Assembly (NCBI GenBank): GCA_902517745.1
Contig: CABYDS010000001.1
Location: 1-64,000 of the forward strand
Source of the DNA: an uncultured Pelagibacteraceae bacterium
Lineage (GTDB): Bacteria; Pseudomonadota; Alphaproteobacteria; Pelagibacterales; Pelagibacteraceae
Direction: 5' to 3'
DNA: 64,000 nt
The translations under genes and the position numbers were made by a program. The notes under the pieces were generated by a model. The model had not been told where the DNA came from. It saw only the letters and a program-made list of their open reading frames with translations, and did no database searches. Positions 18,059 through 26,527 of the stretch are shown one piece after another. Each line of letters starts with the position of its first letter. The stretch's first letter is position 1.

Positions 18059-19836
18059 GTAAATATAGAACACACACTTGTGGAGAACTAACTTTAAATA
18101 ACAAAGATCAAATAATAAAGTTGTCAGGCTGGATAAATAAGAAAAGAGATCATGGAAATTTATTATTTTTAGATCTAAGAGATCACTATGGATTAACTCA
18201 GTGTGTAATTGACGAGGGTAAAAAAATATTCAAAGAAATAGAAAAACTTCCATTAGAGACTGTTCTACAAGTTGAAGGTAAAGTTTTAGTTAGAGAAAAA
18301 GATACAATTAACAAAAATTTAAATACTGGAGAAATTGAGGTAGGAATTGAAAAATTTAAAATACTTGCAAGAACTAAGGAATTACCACTACCTGTTTTTT
18401 CAGATCAAGAATACTCTGAAGAAATTAGATTAAAGTACAGATTCTTAGATTTAAGGAGAAACAAAATTCATAATAATATTATTTTAAGATCTAAAATTAT
18501 TTCATTTATTAGATCTGAAATGCAAAAATATGGTTTTCTAGAATATCAAACACCTATATTAACTTCATCTAGCCCAGAAGGCGCAAGAGACTTTTTAGTA
18601 CCAAGTAGACTAAATCCTGGTAAATTTTACGCTTTACCTCAAGCGCCACAACAATTTAAACAATTAATCATGGTATCTGGTTTTGATAAATATTTTCAAA
18701 TTGCACCGTGTTTTAGAGATGAGGACGCAAGAGCGGATAGAAGTCCAGGTGAGTTTTATCAACTTGATTTAGAAATGTCTTTTGTAGAACAAGAGGATGT
18801 ATTCAAAATAGTTGAGGAGTTATTTATAAATTTATTCAAAAAATTTTCCTCTAAAAAGTTACTCCATGAAAAATTTCCAAGAATTACTTTTGATAAGGCT
18901 ATGCTTAAATACGGTTCTGACAAACCAGATTTGAGAAATCCTTTGGAAATAGCAGATATTACTGAAATTTTTAAAAGAGATGATGTTAACTTTGAAATAT
19001 TTAAAAAATTAGTAAGTAAAGGATCAATAGTTAGAGGAATAGTTACAAAAAATACATCTGAAAAACCAAGAAGTTTTTTTGACGGAATTGATAAATGGGC
19101 AAAAGATGAAGGATCTTCGGGTCTTGCATATTTTTCTATAGAAAATTCTGACAAATTGAGCGCAAAAGGACCTGTGGGAAAATTTTTTTCTGACAAATCA
19201 CTTAAAGAGATAATGATAAAAATGAATGCTGAAATAGGTGATACAATATTTATGTCTTGTGGAAATAAATCTGAAGTTGAGAAATTATTAAGTAATGCGA
19301 GAAACAAAATAGCAAGTGAATTAAACTTAATTGACGACAATGTTTTTTCATTTTGTTGGGTAGTTGACTATCCAATGTTTGAAATAGATGAAAATACTAA
19401 AAAGATTAAATTTAGTCACAACCCTTTTTCTATGCCGCAAGGTGACATTGATAATTTGGATCTTTCAGAACCACTGAAACTAAAAGCTTTTCAATATGAT
19501 ATTGTATGTAACGGGATTGAATTATCTTCAGGAGCTATAAGAAACCATAAACCTGATTTAATGTACAAATTATTTGAAATTGCTGGATATTCTAAGGAAG
19601 CTGTGGATGAAAAATTTAGTGGCATGATTAATGCTTTAAGCTATGGGGCACCTCCCCATGGAGGTATTGCTCCCGGAATAGATAGAATCGTGATGTTATT
19701 AGCAGAAGAAAAAAATATTAGAGAGGTAACTATGTTTCCGATGAATCAAAACGCACAAGATTTAATGATGAATGCACCATCTGAAGTAGACGAAAATCAA
19801 CTAAAAGAACTTTATATTTTAAAAAGAAAAAAATGA
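18055..19836 (+). CDS. aspS: Aspartyl-tRNA synthetase
   Basis: Class II synthetase of 593 residues that charges tRNA-Asp. The N-terminal OB-fold starts YRTHTCGEL. Motif 2 is seen in FQIAPCFRDEDARADR and motif 3 in GIAPGIDRIVMLLAEE; the bacterial GAD insertion lies between. The start is a TTG at 18055 overlapping the hda stop (TTGA); the next ATG is far inside the OB fold. Whether the enzyme also charges tRNA-Asn cannot be judged here. Confidence 0.96.
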   Translation: MSKYRTHTCGELTLNNKDQIIKLSGWINKKRDHGNLLFLDLRDHYGLTQCVIDEGKKIFKEIEKLPLETVLQVEGKVLVREKDTINKNLNTGEIEVGIEKFKILARTKELPLPVFSDQEYSEEIRLKYRFLDLRRNKIHNNIILRSKIISFIRSEMQKYGFLEYQTPILTSSSPEGARDFLVPSRLNPGKFYALPQAPQQFKQLIMVSGFDKYFQIAPCFRDEDARADRSPGEFYQLDLEMSFVEQEDVFKIVEELFINLFKKFSSKKLLHEKFPRITFDKAMLKYGSDKPDLRNPLEIADITEIFKRDDVNFEIFKKLVSKGSIVRGIVTKNTSEKPRSFFDGIDKWAKDEGSSGLAYFSIENSDKLSAKGPVGKFFSDKSLKEIMIKMNAEIGDTIFMSCGNKSEVEKLLSNARNKIASELNLIDDNVFSFCWVVDYPMFEIDENTKKIKFSHNPFSMPQGDIDNLDLSEPLKLKAFQYDIVCNGIELSSGAIRNHKPDLMYKLFEIAGYSKEAVDEKFSGMINALSYGAPPHGGIAPGIDRIVMLLAEEKNIREVTMFPMNQNAQDLMMNAPSEVDENQLKELYILKRKK

Positions 19837-20658
19837 CTATTTTTTCCCTTTAAGATTTATTCTTATATCTGATAAATCCACTAGTTTCTTTTTATAATCG
19901 TTTCTAACAAATCCTTTGCTTGTGATATTTTTTACAAGTTTAATTAGTTGATTTTGGTCATCGCTATCTTGACTTTCTTTTATATCTGAATTGCCAGCTA
20001 TAGATGGGGTGTGAGCTAAATCTTCTCTATTTAGATAGGAAATCGCTAGCTCTCTAAAAATATAATCTAATATTGAACTTGCACTCATTATTCGATCATT
20101 TCCGTAAACTTTACCAGAAGGTTCAAATTTTGTATCTAAATATGCATTTACAAATTCATCTAGTGGAACTCCATATTGAAGACCTAATGATATTGCTATT
20201 GCAAAATTATTCATAAGAGCCTTTACTAACTCACCTTCTTTACTGGTATCTATAAAAATTTCTCCTATTTTACCATCTTCATATTCACCAGTATGCAAAT
20301 ATACTTTGTGGTTACCTATTGAGGCTTTTTGTATATAACCTTTTCTTCTGTCAGGCATACTAAATCTTTTGCCAATATTATCAGTTATATTTTTCTTAAA
20401 ACTTTCATCAATTGTCTTAGATTTATTATTATTTTTAATATCTTGATTAATGATAGATTGCGAAGCTACTTCAACTTTACCACTTCTACTTTCTTGAAGA
20501 TTTTTCGTTTTTCTATTATCTAGTTTGACATCAATAATTTCAAATTTTCCATCTTCTTTTTTCTCTAAATTGCTTAGATTTTCCTCATTTATATTATCTA
20601 AATAATGAGATACTTTAAAACTGCATGTGTAATATGTTTCTACTAAATATTTTGCCAT
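19837..20658 (-). CDS. Stand-alone TSCPD-domain protein resembling the C-terminus of B12-dependent ribonucleotide reductase
   Basis: The 273-residue protein has a distinct N-terminal part (about 1-100), then [20 protein letters not shown] and [35 protein letters not shown] and [16 protein letters not shown]. These match the TSCPD domain at the end of class II (NrdJ) ribonucleotide reductases. The catalytic barrel is absent, so it cannot be a reductase by itself. The end [16 protein letters not shown] also looks like the NrdJ tail. Role unknown; a zinc-binding or regulatory partner is possible, but only one Cys (residue 12) is present. Its stop abuts the aspS stop. Confidence 0.8.
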   Translation of the reverse strand: MAKYLVETYYTCSFKVSHYLDNINEENLSNLEKKEDGKFEIIDVKLDNRKTKNLQESRSGKVEVASQSIINQDIKNNNKSKTIDESFKKNITDNIGKRFSMPDRRKGYIQKASIGNHKVYLHTGEYEDGKIGEIFIDTSKEGELVKALMNNFAIAISLGLQYGVPLDEFVNAYLDTKFEPSGKVYGNDRIMSASSILDYIFRELAISYLNREDLAHTPSIAGNSDIKESQDSDDQNQLIKLVKNITSKGFVRNDYKKKLVDLSDIRINLKGKK

Positions 20659-20722
20659 TTTTTTCCTATTTGTAAATTGAATCTAGGTAAGAATTATGTA
20701 TATACATTTTTCAATTATAGTC

Positions 20723-20742
20723 TAATTGTAAATTTACAATTA
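20723..20742. promoter_or_regulatory. 20-bp perfect palindrome in divergent promoter region
   Basis: TAATTGTAAATTTACAATTA is its own reverse complement over all 20 bases. It lies 22 bases upstream of the NDUFA12-like start and 65 bases upstream of the divergent TSCPD gene. Position and symmetry suit an operator for a dimeric regulator. It does not resemble the NrdR box. AT-rich DNA makes short palindromes common, but 20 perfect bases is unusual. Confidence 0.45.
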
Positions 20743-20763
20743 TAAATTGAAAATAATTTTCAA

Positions 20764-21120
20764 ATGATTAAAGAAATTTTTACTTGGTGGAACAAACAGA
20801 CATTAGGCACAAGAATTAATACAATTTTATTTGGAAAATTAGTTGGTGAAGATAGTTCAGGCAATAAATACTATGAGAGCAAGTCAGGAAAAAGGTGGGT
20901 TATTTACAACGGAGAAGTTGAAGCATCAAAAATACCTATTGAGTGGTATTCATGGATACATCGTACAGGAAATAAAATAGAAAACAGTCATCAATTAGAC
21001 AAATATAAGTGGCAGAAAGAACATATGCCAAATCAAACAGGAACTGAAAATTCTTTTCATCCAAATAAAAATAAAAGTAAAAATGCAACAAATAAAAAAT
21101 ACACTTCTTGGAAAAGCTAA
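20764..21120 (+). CDS. NDUFA12-like accessory subunit of NADH:ubiquinone oxidoreductase
   Basis: A 118-residue soluble protein matching the 17.2-kDa complex I accessory subunit that alphaproteobacteria share with mitochondria. Seen are the early TLGTRINTILFGKLVGEDSSGNKYYES core, RWVIYNG, EASKIPIEWYSWIH and a C-terminal SFHPNKN. It probably supports complex I assembly or stability at the membrane. The core nuo genes are elsewhere. Its last 38 bases overlap the next gene. Confidence 0.9.
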   Translation: MIKEIFTWWNKQTLGTRINTILFGKLVGEDSSGNKYYESKSGKRWVIYNGEVEASKIPIEWYSWIHRTGNKIENSHQLDKYKWQKEHMPNQTGTENSFHPNKNKSKNATNKKYTSWKS

Positions 21121-21490
21121 AGCGTATACACTTATTTTATTTATTTATCATTTGTTAACAATTAATTCTCTAAGTGAAAGTCAACTAAAAACTGAAAATT
21201 TTGCTGTTTTAACAGTGTTGGATAAAGTAAATTCTCAAAGTGATATTATTGAAATTGAAATTGGCAAAGAATACATATTTAAAAACCTTTCTATAAATAT
21301 TCTTAAATGTAATAATTCTAAATTTGATGATGATCCAGAAGTTACAGCATATATGCAAGTAAAAGATATAGTTAATAAAGATGAGAATAAAGTGTATATC
21401 TTCAACGATTGGACGTTTGCTTCATCTCCTTCTATCAGGCCTTTTGATCATCCTGTTTACGATATATGGTTAAAAAAATGTTATTCTTAA
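21083..21490 (+). CDS. DUF2155 family secreted protein
   Basis: A 135-residue protein with a hydrophobic N-terminus (signal peptide about 1-33). Its C-terminal block VYIFNDWTFASSPS followed by DHPVYDIWLKKC matches the alphaproteobacterial DUF2155 family. Two cysteines (in ILKCNN and the final LKKCYS) might form a disulfide in the periplasm. Function unknown. The NDUFA12-DUF2155 neighbourhood is common in alphaproteobacteria. Its stop codon and that of the convergent accC share the four bases TTAA. Confidence 0.82.
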   Translation: MQQIKNTLLGKAKAYTLILFIYHLLTINSLSESQLKTENFAVLTVLDKVNSQSDIIEIEIGKEYIFKNLSINILKCNNSKFDDDPEVTAYMQVKDIVNKDENKVYIFNDWTFASSPSIRPFDHPVYDIWLKKCYS

Positions 21491-22824
21491 AGTAATTTTT
21501 CTTTATCAAGCCAACTCACATTAAAGTCCGAGTTTAAAAATTTTTTGTGATTTAAAAGTATTTTATGTAAGTCTATTGTTGTCTCAATCCCCTCAATAAC
21601 AAATTCATCTAGGGATCTTCGCATTCTCTGAATTGCTTCAGTTCTATTTCTTCCATGACATATTACTTTACAAATCATGCTATCATAGTAAGGAGTTACC
21701 TTATACCCTTGAAATATTGCTCCATCTACTCTAGTCCTAAAACCTGAAGGTTGATGGCACATTGTAATTTCTCCTGGTGAAGGTTGAAAATTTTTACTCA
21801 CATCTTCAGCGTTTATTCTACATTCAATCGCGTGACCTCTTGGTTTAATATCTTCCTGTTTTAAGGCTGTATTACCATCATAGGCTATCCAGATCTGTTC
21901 TTTAATTAAATCTATTCCTGTTACTACTTCTGTAACTGGATGTTCAACTTGTATTCTGGTGTTCATTTCTAAAAAATAAAATTTTCCATCCTCAAAAATA
22001 AATTCTACTGTTCCTGCACCTTCATATCCAATTTGGCTTACCATTTTTACAGTTTTATCAAAAAGATCATTTCTTATATCATCATTTAATAAAGGACTTG
22101 GTGTCTCCTCAATTAATTTTTGATGTCTTCTTTGTATTGAACAATCTCTTTCATGAAGATGTACAGTTCTATTTTTGCCAGATAATACTTGAACTTCGAT
22201 ATGTCTTGGATTTTGAAAAAATTTCTCTATATATACTTCGTCATTACCAAAAAATTTTTTTGCCTCAGTTTTCGCAGTTAAAAATAGGCTTTCAAATTCG
22301 TCTTCTTTTGTAACAACTTTCATACCTTTTCCTCCACCACCACCAGCTGCCTTTATCAAAACTGGATATCCTATTTGTTTACATATTTTCTTTGCTTCAT
22401 TTAAATCAGATACACCCTCATCAGAACCTTCAATTACCGGAAGACCATATTTTTTTGCAATTTTTTTTGCTTCAATTTTATCGCCCATCATTTTAATTAA
22501 CGAAGATGATGGACCAATGAATTTAATTTTATTCTCTTCAAGAATTTTTGCAAATTCAAAATTTTCAGATAAAAAACCATAGCCAGGATGGACAGCTTCA
22601 GAATTTGTCAACTCAATAGCTGACATAATAGCTGGAATATTTAAATAGCTATTTGCAGCTTGATGGGGGCCAACACATATGCTCTCGTCAGCTAATCTCA
22701 CGTGCATACTGTTTCTGTCCACATCAGAATGAATAGCGACTGTTTGTATACCCCATTCTTTGCAGGCTCTAATAACTCTAACCGCTATCTCACCTCTATT
22801 TGCAACAAGAATTTTTTTGAACAT
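21487..22824 (-). CDS. accC: Biotin carboxylase subunit of acetyl-CoA carboxylase
   Basis: ATP-dependent carboxylation of biotin on AccB, first half of malonyl-CoA formation. The protein has 445 residues with the N-terminal FKKILVANRGEIAVRVIRA and HPGYGFLSEN. The ATP-grasp glycine loop is KAAGGGGGKGMKVV, and catalytic FLEMNTRIQVEHPVTE is present. It follows accB by 2 bases; together with aroQ they form the aroQ-accB-accC order well known in proteobacteria. Confidence 0.97.
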   Translation of the reverse strand: MFKKILVANRGEIAVRVIRACKEWGIQTVAIHSDVDRNSMHVRLADESICVGPHQAANSYLNIPAIMSAIELTNSEAVHPGYGFLSENFEFAKILEENKIKFIGPSSSLIKMMGDKIEAKKIAKKYGLPVIEGSDEGVSDLNEAKKICKQIGYPVLIKAAGGGGGKGMKVVTKEDEFESLFLTAKTEAKKFFGNDEVYIEKFFQNPRHIEVQVLSGKNRTVHLHERDCSIQRRHQKLIEETPSPLLNDDIRNDLFDKTVKMVSQIGYEGAGTVEFIFEDGKFYFLEMNTRIQVEHPVTEVVTGIDLIKEQIWIAYDGNTALKQEDIKPRGHAIECRINAEDVSKNFQPSPGEITMCHQPSGFRTRVDGAIFQGYKVTPYYDSMICKVICHGRNRTEAIQRMRRSLDEFVIEGIETTIDLHKILLNHKKFLNSDFNVSWLDKEKLL

Positions 22825-22826
22825 TA

Positions 22827-23249
22827 TTAATCAATGATTGCTATAGTATGGCCATATTCAACAGGCTGACCATCTTCAACACAAATTTTCTTTACTGTGC
22901 CAGCTATAGGAGAAGGAACATGATTCATTGTTTTCATAGCTTCAACAATCATTATTGTGTCACCTTTATTAATTTTTTTACCGATTTCTACAAACTTTTT
23001 ACCACCTGGTTCTGGCGCTAAATAAGCTGTTCCAATAATAGGTGATGGAACTTCAGTTCCAATGTTATTATCTATTTTAGTATTTTCTGTTTTTGCCTCT
23101 GATTTTATTTCTTTAACTGTAGCTATATGAGATCCAGATGATTTTGATACTTTTACTTTTATATCTTTTTCAGTGTATTCTATCTCAGTAAGATTAAATT
23201 CATTTAAATATTCAGTAAGTTCTTTGATAATATTTTTATTTATTTTCAT
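22827..23249 (-). CDS. accB: Biotin carboxyl carrier protein of acetyl-CoA carboxylase
   Basis: Carries biotin between the biotin carboxylase and carboxyltransferase. The protein has 140 residues: a short N-terminal domain, a Lys/Glu/Thr linker (about 38-65), then the biotinyl domain from VPSPIIGTAY. The biotin-accepting lysine is Lys106 in EAMKTMNHV. The start overlaps the aroQ stop by 14 bases. Confidence 0.96.
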   Translation of the reverse strand: MKINKNIIKELTEYLNEFNLTEIEYTEKDIKVKVSKSSGSHIATVKEIKSEAKTENTKIDNNIGTEVPSPIIGTAYLAPEPGGKKFVEIGKKINKGDTIMIVEAMKTMNHVPSPIAGTVKKICVEDGQPVEYGHTIAIID

Positions 23250-23679
23250 TTAACATCTCATGCATAGAATTTATGGCCAAAATATATCCATTTATTCCTA
23301 ATCCACAAATTATTCCTGTTACAACTCCACTTATTATAGATTTATGGCGAAATTCTTCTCTTTTATAAATATTTGATATATGTAGCTCAATTATTTTACC
23401 TTTAAATACATCTAGTGCATCTCTAATAGCCACTGATGTGTGACTATAACCGCCTGCATTAATTATAATTCCATCGAATTCTTTTCGAGCACTTTGAATA
23501 ATGTCAACAATTTCTCCCTCCACATTTGATTGCTTAATCTCAAGATTTAAATTTAGATCTATCGATTTTTTCTTACAAATATCCTCTAAGTATTTATAAT
23601 CTTTGCTACCATATTGTGATTGTTCTCTTTCCCCTATTAGATTAAGATTAGGCCCATTAATGATTAATATTTTACTCAC
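23236..23679 (-). CDS. aroQ: 3-dehydroquinate dehydratase, type II
   Basis: Shikimate-pathway dehydratase of 147 residues. The start is a GTG at 23679 giving MSKILIINGPNLNLIGERE, where the family begins; the frame is open upstream but encodes a hydrophobic stretch that is the antisense of thiS. The catalytic Tyr is in SQYGSKDY, and INAGGYSHTSVAIRDAL and ELHISNIYKREEFRHKS are typical. Its start lies 16 bases from the divergent thiS start. Confidence 0.95.
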   Translation of the reverse strand: MSKILIINGPNLNLIGEREQSQYGSKDYKYLEDICKKKSIDLNLNLEIKQSNVEGEIVDIIQSARKEFDGIIINAGGYSHTSVAIRDALDVFKGKIIELHISNIYKREEFRHKSIISGVVTGIICGLGINGYILAINSMHEMLNENK

Positions 23680-23695
23680 AAAATCCTTATAATCT

Positions 23696-23914
23696 ATGAA
23701 TAAAAAAAATAAAATAAAAATAAGTGTGAATGGTAAACAAATGCAAATTATCCCTGAATTATCAATGAGGAATTTAATTACAAAATTAAAAATGCCAGTA
23801 AATAAAATAGCTATAGAATTAAATAAAAAAATAATAGACAAAAAACGAATTTCTAAAATTCAATTAAAAAAAGGTGATAAAGTTGAGATAGTTCATTTTA
23901 TTGGGGGAGGATAA
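23696..23914 (+). CDS. thiS: Sulfur carrier protein ThiS
   Basis: Ubiquitin-like carrier (72 residues) that delivers sulfur as a C-terminal thiocarboxylate for thiamin thiazole synthesis. It has the beta-grasp pattern IKISVNGKQMQI, then KGDKVEIVHFIGGG with the required C-terminal Gly-Gly. It overlaps thiG by one base (TAATG), which suggests coupled translation of the two partners. Confidence 0.93.
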   Translation: MNKKNKIKISVNGKQMQIIPELSMRNLITKLKMPVNKIAIELNKKIIDKKRISKIQLKKGDKVEIVHFIGGG

Positions 23915-24687
23915 TGATTGATAAAAAATTTAAAATCGCAAACAAAAATTTTAAATCACGATTAATTGTTGGAACTGGAAAATATAAAAGCTTCAATGAA
24001 TGTGCAAAAGCTATAAAAACCTCAGGTGCTGATATGGTAACAGTAGCAGTTAGAAGGGTAAATATATCGGATAAAAATAAAGCTAGATTAATGGATTATA
24101 TAGATCCAAAGAAAATTACATATTTACCAAATACAGCTGGATGTTTCACAGCAGAAGATGCAATTAGAACTTTGAGATTAGCAAGAGAAATAGGAGGGTG
24201 GAAATTAGTAAAATTAGAAGTATTGGGAGATAAAAGAAACCTTTTTCCAGAAATGATTGAAACATTAAGATCTACAGAACTACTAACTAAAGAGGGATTT
24301 AAAGTGATGGTGTATTGTAATGATGATCCACTTATGGCAAAAAGATTAGAAAATGCAGGAGCTGTTGCAATAATGCCTCTTGCAGCTCCAATTGGTTCGG
24401 GGTTAGGAATACAAAACAAAGTTAATATTAGAATTATTAGAAGACAAACCAATTTACCTTTAATAATTGATGCTGGAATTGGCCAAGCTTCAGATGCTAG
24501 TATTGCTATGGAATTAGGTTGTGACGGTGTTTTGATTAATACAGCAATAGCAAAAGCAAAAAATCCCATACAAATGGCCGAAGCAATGAAACTTGCGGTT
24601 ATTTCTGGCAGAAAATCTTTTTTATCAGGAAGAATTAACCCAAACTTGTTTGGATTAGCATCAACAACCAACAAAGGAATTATTTAG
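23914..24687 (+). CDS. thiG: Thiazole synthase ThiG
   Basis: Forms the thiazole phosphate moiety of thiamin from deoxyxylulose phosphate, ThiS-thiocarboxylate and dehydroglycine. The protein has 257 residues. The Schiff-base lysine is probably in WKLVKLEVLGD; GADMVTVAVRRVN, LPNTAGCFTAEDAIR, PLAAPIGSGLGIQN and DAGIGQASDASIAMELGCDGVL are family motifs. No thiC, thiE or thiO lies nearby. The last 8 bases overlap the convergent RNase gene. Confidence 0.96.
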   Translation: MIDKKFKIANKNFKSRLIVGTGKYKSFNECAKAIKTSGADMVTVAVRRVNISDKNKARLMDYIDPKKITYLPNTAGCFTAEDAIRTLRLAREIGGWKLVKLEVLGDKRNLFPEMIETLRSTELLTKEGFKVMVYCNDDPLMAKRLENAGAVAIMPLAAPIGSGLGIQNKVNIRIIRRQTNLPLIIDAGIGQASDASIAMELGCDGVLINTAIAKAKNPIQMAEAMKLAVISGRKSFLSGRINPNLFGLASTTNKGII

Positions 24688-26446
24688 TATTTTTCTTGTG
24701 AAATTTTTTTCTAAATTTTCTTTTTTTGAAAATTTTTCTACCCTTATTTTTATTTATATTATCTTCATTTTTGTTTTCAATTTTTATAGCCTCAAGTTTC
24801 TCTACTTTTTCAATTTTATCTAGTACCTTTTTTGTCTTTGATTTAAATTCAATTATATAGTCTTCTAAATTTAAATCATTTTTTGTATTTAAATCAATTT
24901 TTGCTTTATGTTTTTTTTCGAAATATTTAACCACTTCATCATAGTGATCAGTAATATGTTTCTCAATTTTATCGTTAATAGTTAATTCTACTAATTTGGC
25001 ATTGTGCTCTAATGATTTTATTTCTATCAATTTAAGTATTTTTAAAACAAATGTTTCATCTGTTAATTTCATTTGCCATTTAACATTACTTTCCCTCAAT
25101 CTCTGTCTTGACATCTCCAATAATCCAAAGTTACTTATTCTACCAATTTGAATTCTTGCTCTATCATTTCTGCACTTTTCTTTTAATTTTCTTTCAACTT
25201 GTCTTCGATTATTAAAGTTAAGCATATCGATAAAATCGATTATAATTAATCCTGATAAATCTCTTATTTTTATTTGTCTTGCAATTTCTTCGGCTGCCTC
25301 AATATTTGTATCAAAAGCAGTGCTTTCAACATTTTTTTGTTTTATTGATTTTCCTGAATTTACATCTATTGATACTAGTGCTTCAGTTGGGTTTATTACC
25401 AAATATCCACCAGAAGTCAGTTTTACTTCTGTCTCAAAAATTTCGAATAATTTTTTTTCTATATTTTCTTTGAAAAAAAGAGGTACTTTATCTCTATATT
25501 TTTTTACTTTTTTTAATTGATTTGGCATCATTAATTTTAAATAATTTTTTGTTTTCTGATATCCTTCATTTCCTTCAACATATATATTTTGAGTATCATC
25601 ATCATACATATCTCTTATACACCTTTTGATAATATCACTTTCTTGATGAATTAGGGACGGAGCAATTGAATTTAACGCGTTATCTTTTATTTGATCCCAA
25701 ACTTTAACTAAATTTTTTAAATCATTCTCTATTTCATTTTTTGTTTTGTTTGATCCTGCTGTTCTAACTATAATTCCCATTTCTTTCGGAATAGTTATTT
25801 CATTTAATATATTTCTAATTTTTTTTCTTTCTCCTGGGTTAAATATTTTTCTAGAAATTCCACCACCTTTGGCTGTATTAGGCATTAAGACTATGTATTT
25901 TCCAGCAATAGAAATAAAAGTGCTAAGTGCTGCTCCCTTTAATCCTCTTTCATCTTTTAACACTTGAACTAATATTACCTGATTAGGTTTTATTACTTCT
26001 TGAATTTTATATCTTTTTGATGGGAATTTTTTTTTTGTGTTTATTTGATCTTTTTCATCGTCCTCTTTTTTTTCGACAGGATCATCAATTTTAATTTCCT
26101 CTTTACCTTCAAGAATTTTATCTTCTATATTTTCACTTTGTTTTGAAAGTTCCTCTCGAACCTTCTCTTCTTCTTGTTTAATTCTTTCTAAGTCACTTAA
26201 GGGTATTTGATAATAATCAGACTGAATATCATTAAAAGATAGAAAACCATGCCTTTCTCTTCCAAAGTCAACGAACGCTGCTTGTAAAGATGGCTCAATT
26301 CTGCTGACTTTACCAAGATAAATATTATTCTTAATTAAAGTATTATTTATACTTTCATATTCATAGTCTTCGATATGATTATTACTTTTAAGAACAACTC
26401 TTGTTTCATTAGGATGCGATGCATCAATGTATAAATTTTTTGACAT
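24680..26446 (-). CDS. rne: Ribonuclease E/G without visible zinc-link
   Basis: Endoribonuclease for mRNA decay and rRNA processing, 588 residues. The S1 domain (about 38-165) is split by an acidic insert (about 85-145) as in RNase E. The catalytic Asp pair is Asp361 (VSIDVNSGKS) and Asp404 (IIIDFID). GLLEMSRQRLR (441-451) runs straight into KLTDETFVLK; the CPxC zinc-link that normally follows is absent, and no CxxC exists in the protein. The tail is basic (KKRKFRKKFHKK) instead of a long degradosome scaffold. It could be named RNase G. Confidence 0.92.
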   Translation of the reverse strand: MSKNLYIDASHPNETRVVLKSNNHIEDYEYESINNTLIKNNIYLGKVSRIEPSLQAAFVDFGRERHGFLSFNDIQSDYYQIPLSDLERIKQEEEKVREELSKQSENIEDKILEGKEEIKIDDPVEKKEDDEKDQINTKKKFPSKRYKIQEVIKPNQVILVQVLKDERGLKGAALSTFISIAGKYIVLMPNTAKGGGISRKIFNPGERKKIRNILNEITIPKEMGIIVRTAGSNKTKNEIENDLKNLVKVWDQIKDNALNSIAPSLIHQESDIIKRCIRDMYDDDTQNIYVEGNEGYQKTKNYLKLMMPNQLKKVKKYRDKVPLFFKENIEKKLFEIFETEVKLTSGGYLVINPTEALVSIDVNSGKSIKQKNVESTAFDTNIEAAEEIARQIKIRDLSGLIIIDFIDMLNFNNRRQVERKLKEKCRNDRARIQIGRISNFGLLEMSRQRLRESNVKWQMKLTDETFVLKILKLIEIKSLEHNAKLVELTINDKIEKHITDHYDEVVKYFEKKHKAKIDLNTKNDLNLEDYIIEFKSKTKKVLDKIEKVEKLEAIKIENKNEDNINKNKGRKIFKKRKFRKKFHKKNTK

Positions 26447-26527
26447 AATATTGGTAATTTTTTCATAGGTTAATTTAATAAATTCTGTGCCTTAAGAATA
26501 ACAAATTCGCAAGATATTTAAACTAAA

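Noticed and set aside
18759..19340. 193-codon open frame on the minus strand
   Set aside because: It lies wholly inside aspS, whose motifs are intact; the product looks like an antisense artefact rich in Ser, Leu and Phe.
20723..20742. NrdR-type box upstream of the reductase-like gene
   Set aside because: The palindrome does not fit the NrdR consensus (ACACNATATNTTGTGT-like); kept only as an unassigned operator candidate.
23680..23841. N-terminal hydrophobic extension of aroQ
   Set aside because: It is the antisense of thiS; the family begins at the GTG giving KILIINGPNLN.
24096..24674. 192-codon open frame on the minus strand
   Set aside because: Fully antisense to thiG, which is unmistakable. 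Long shadow frames are expected where the sense gene is codon-biased.
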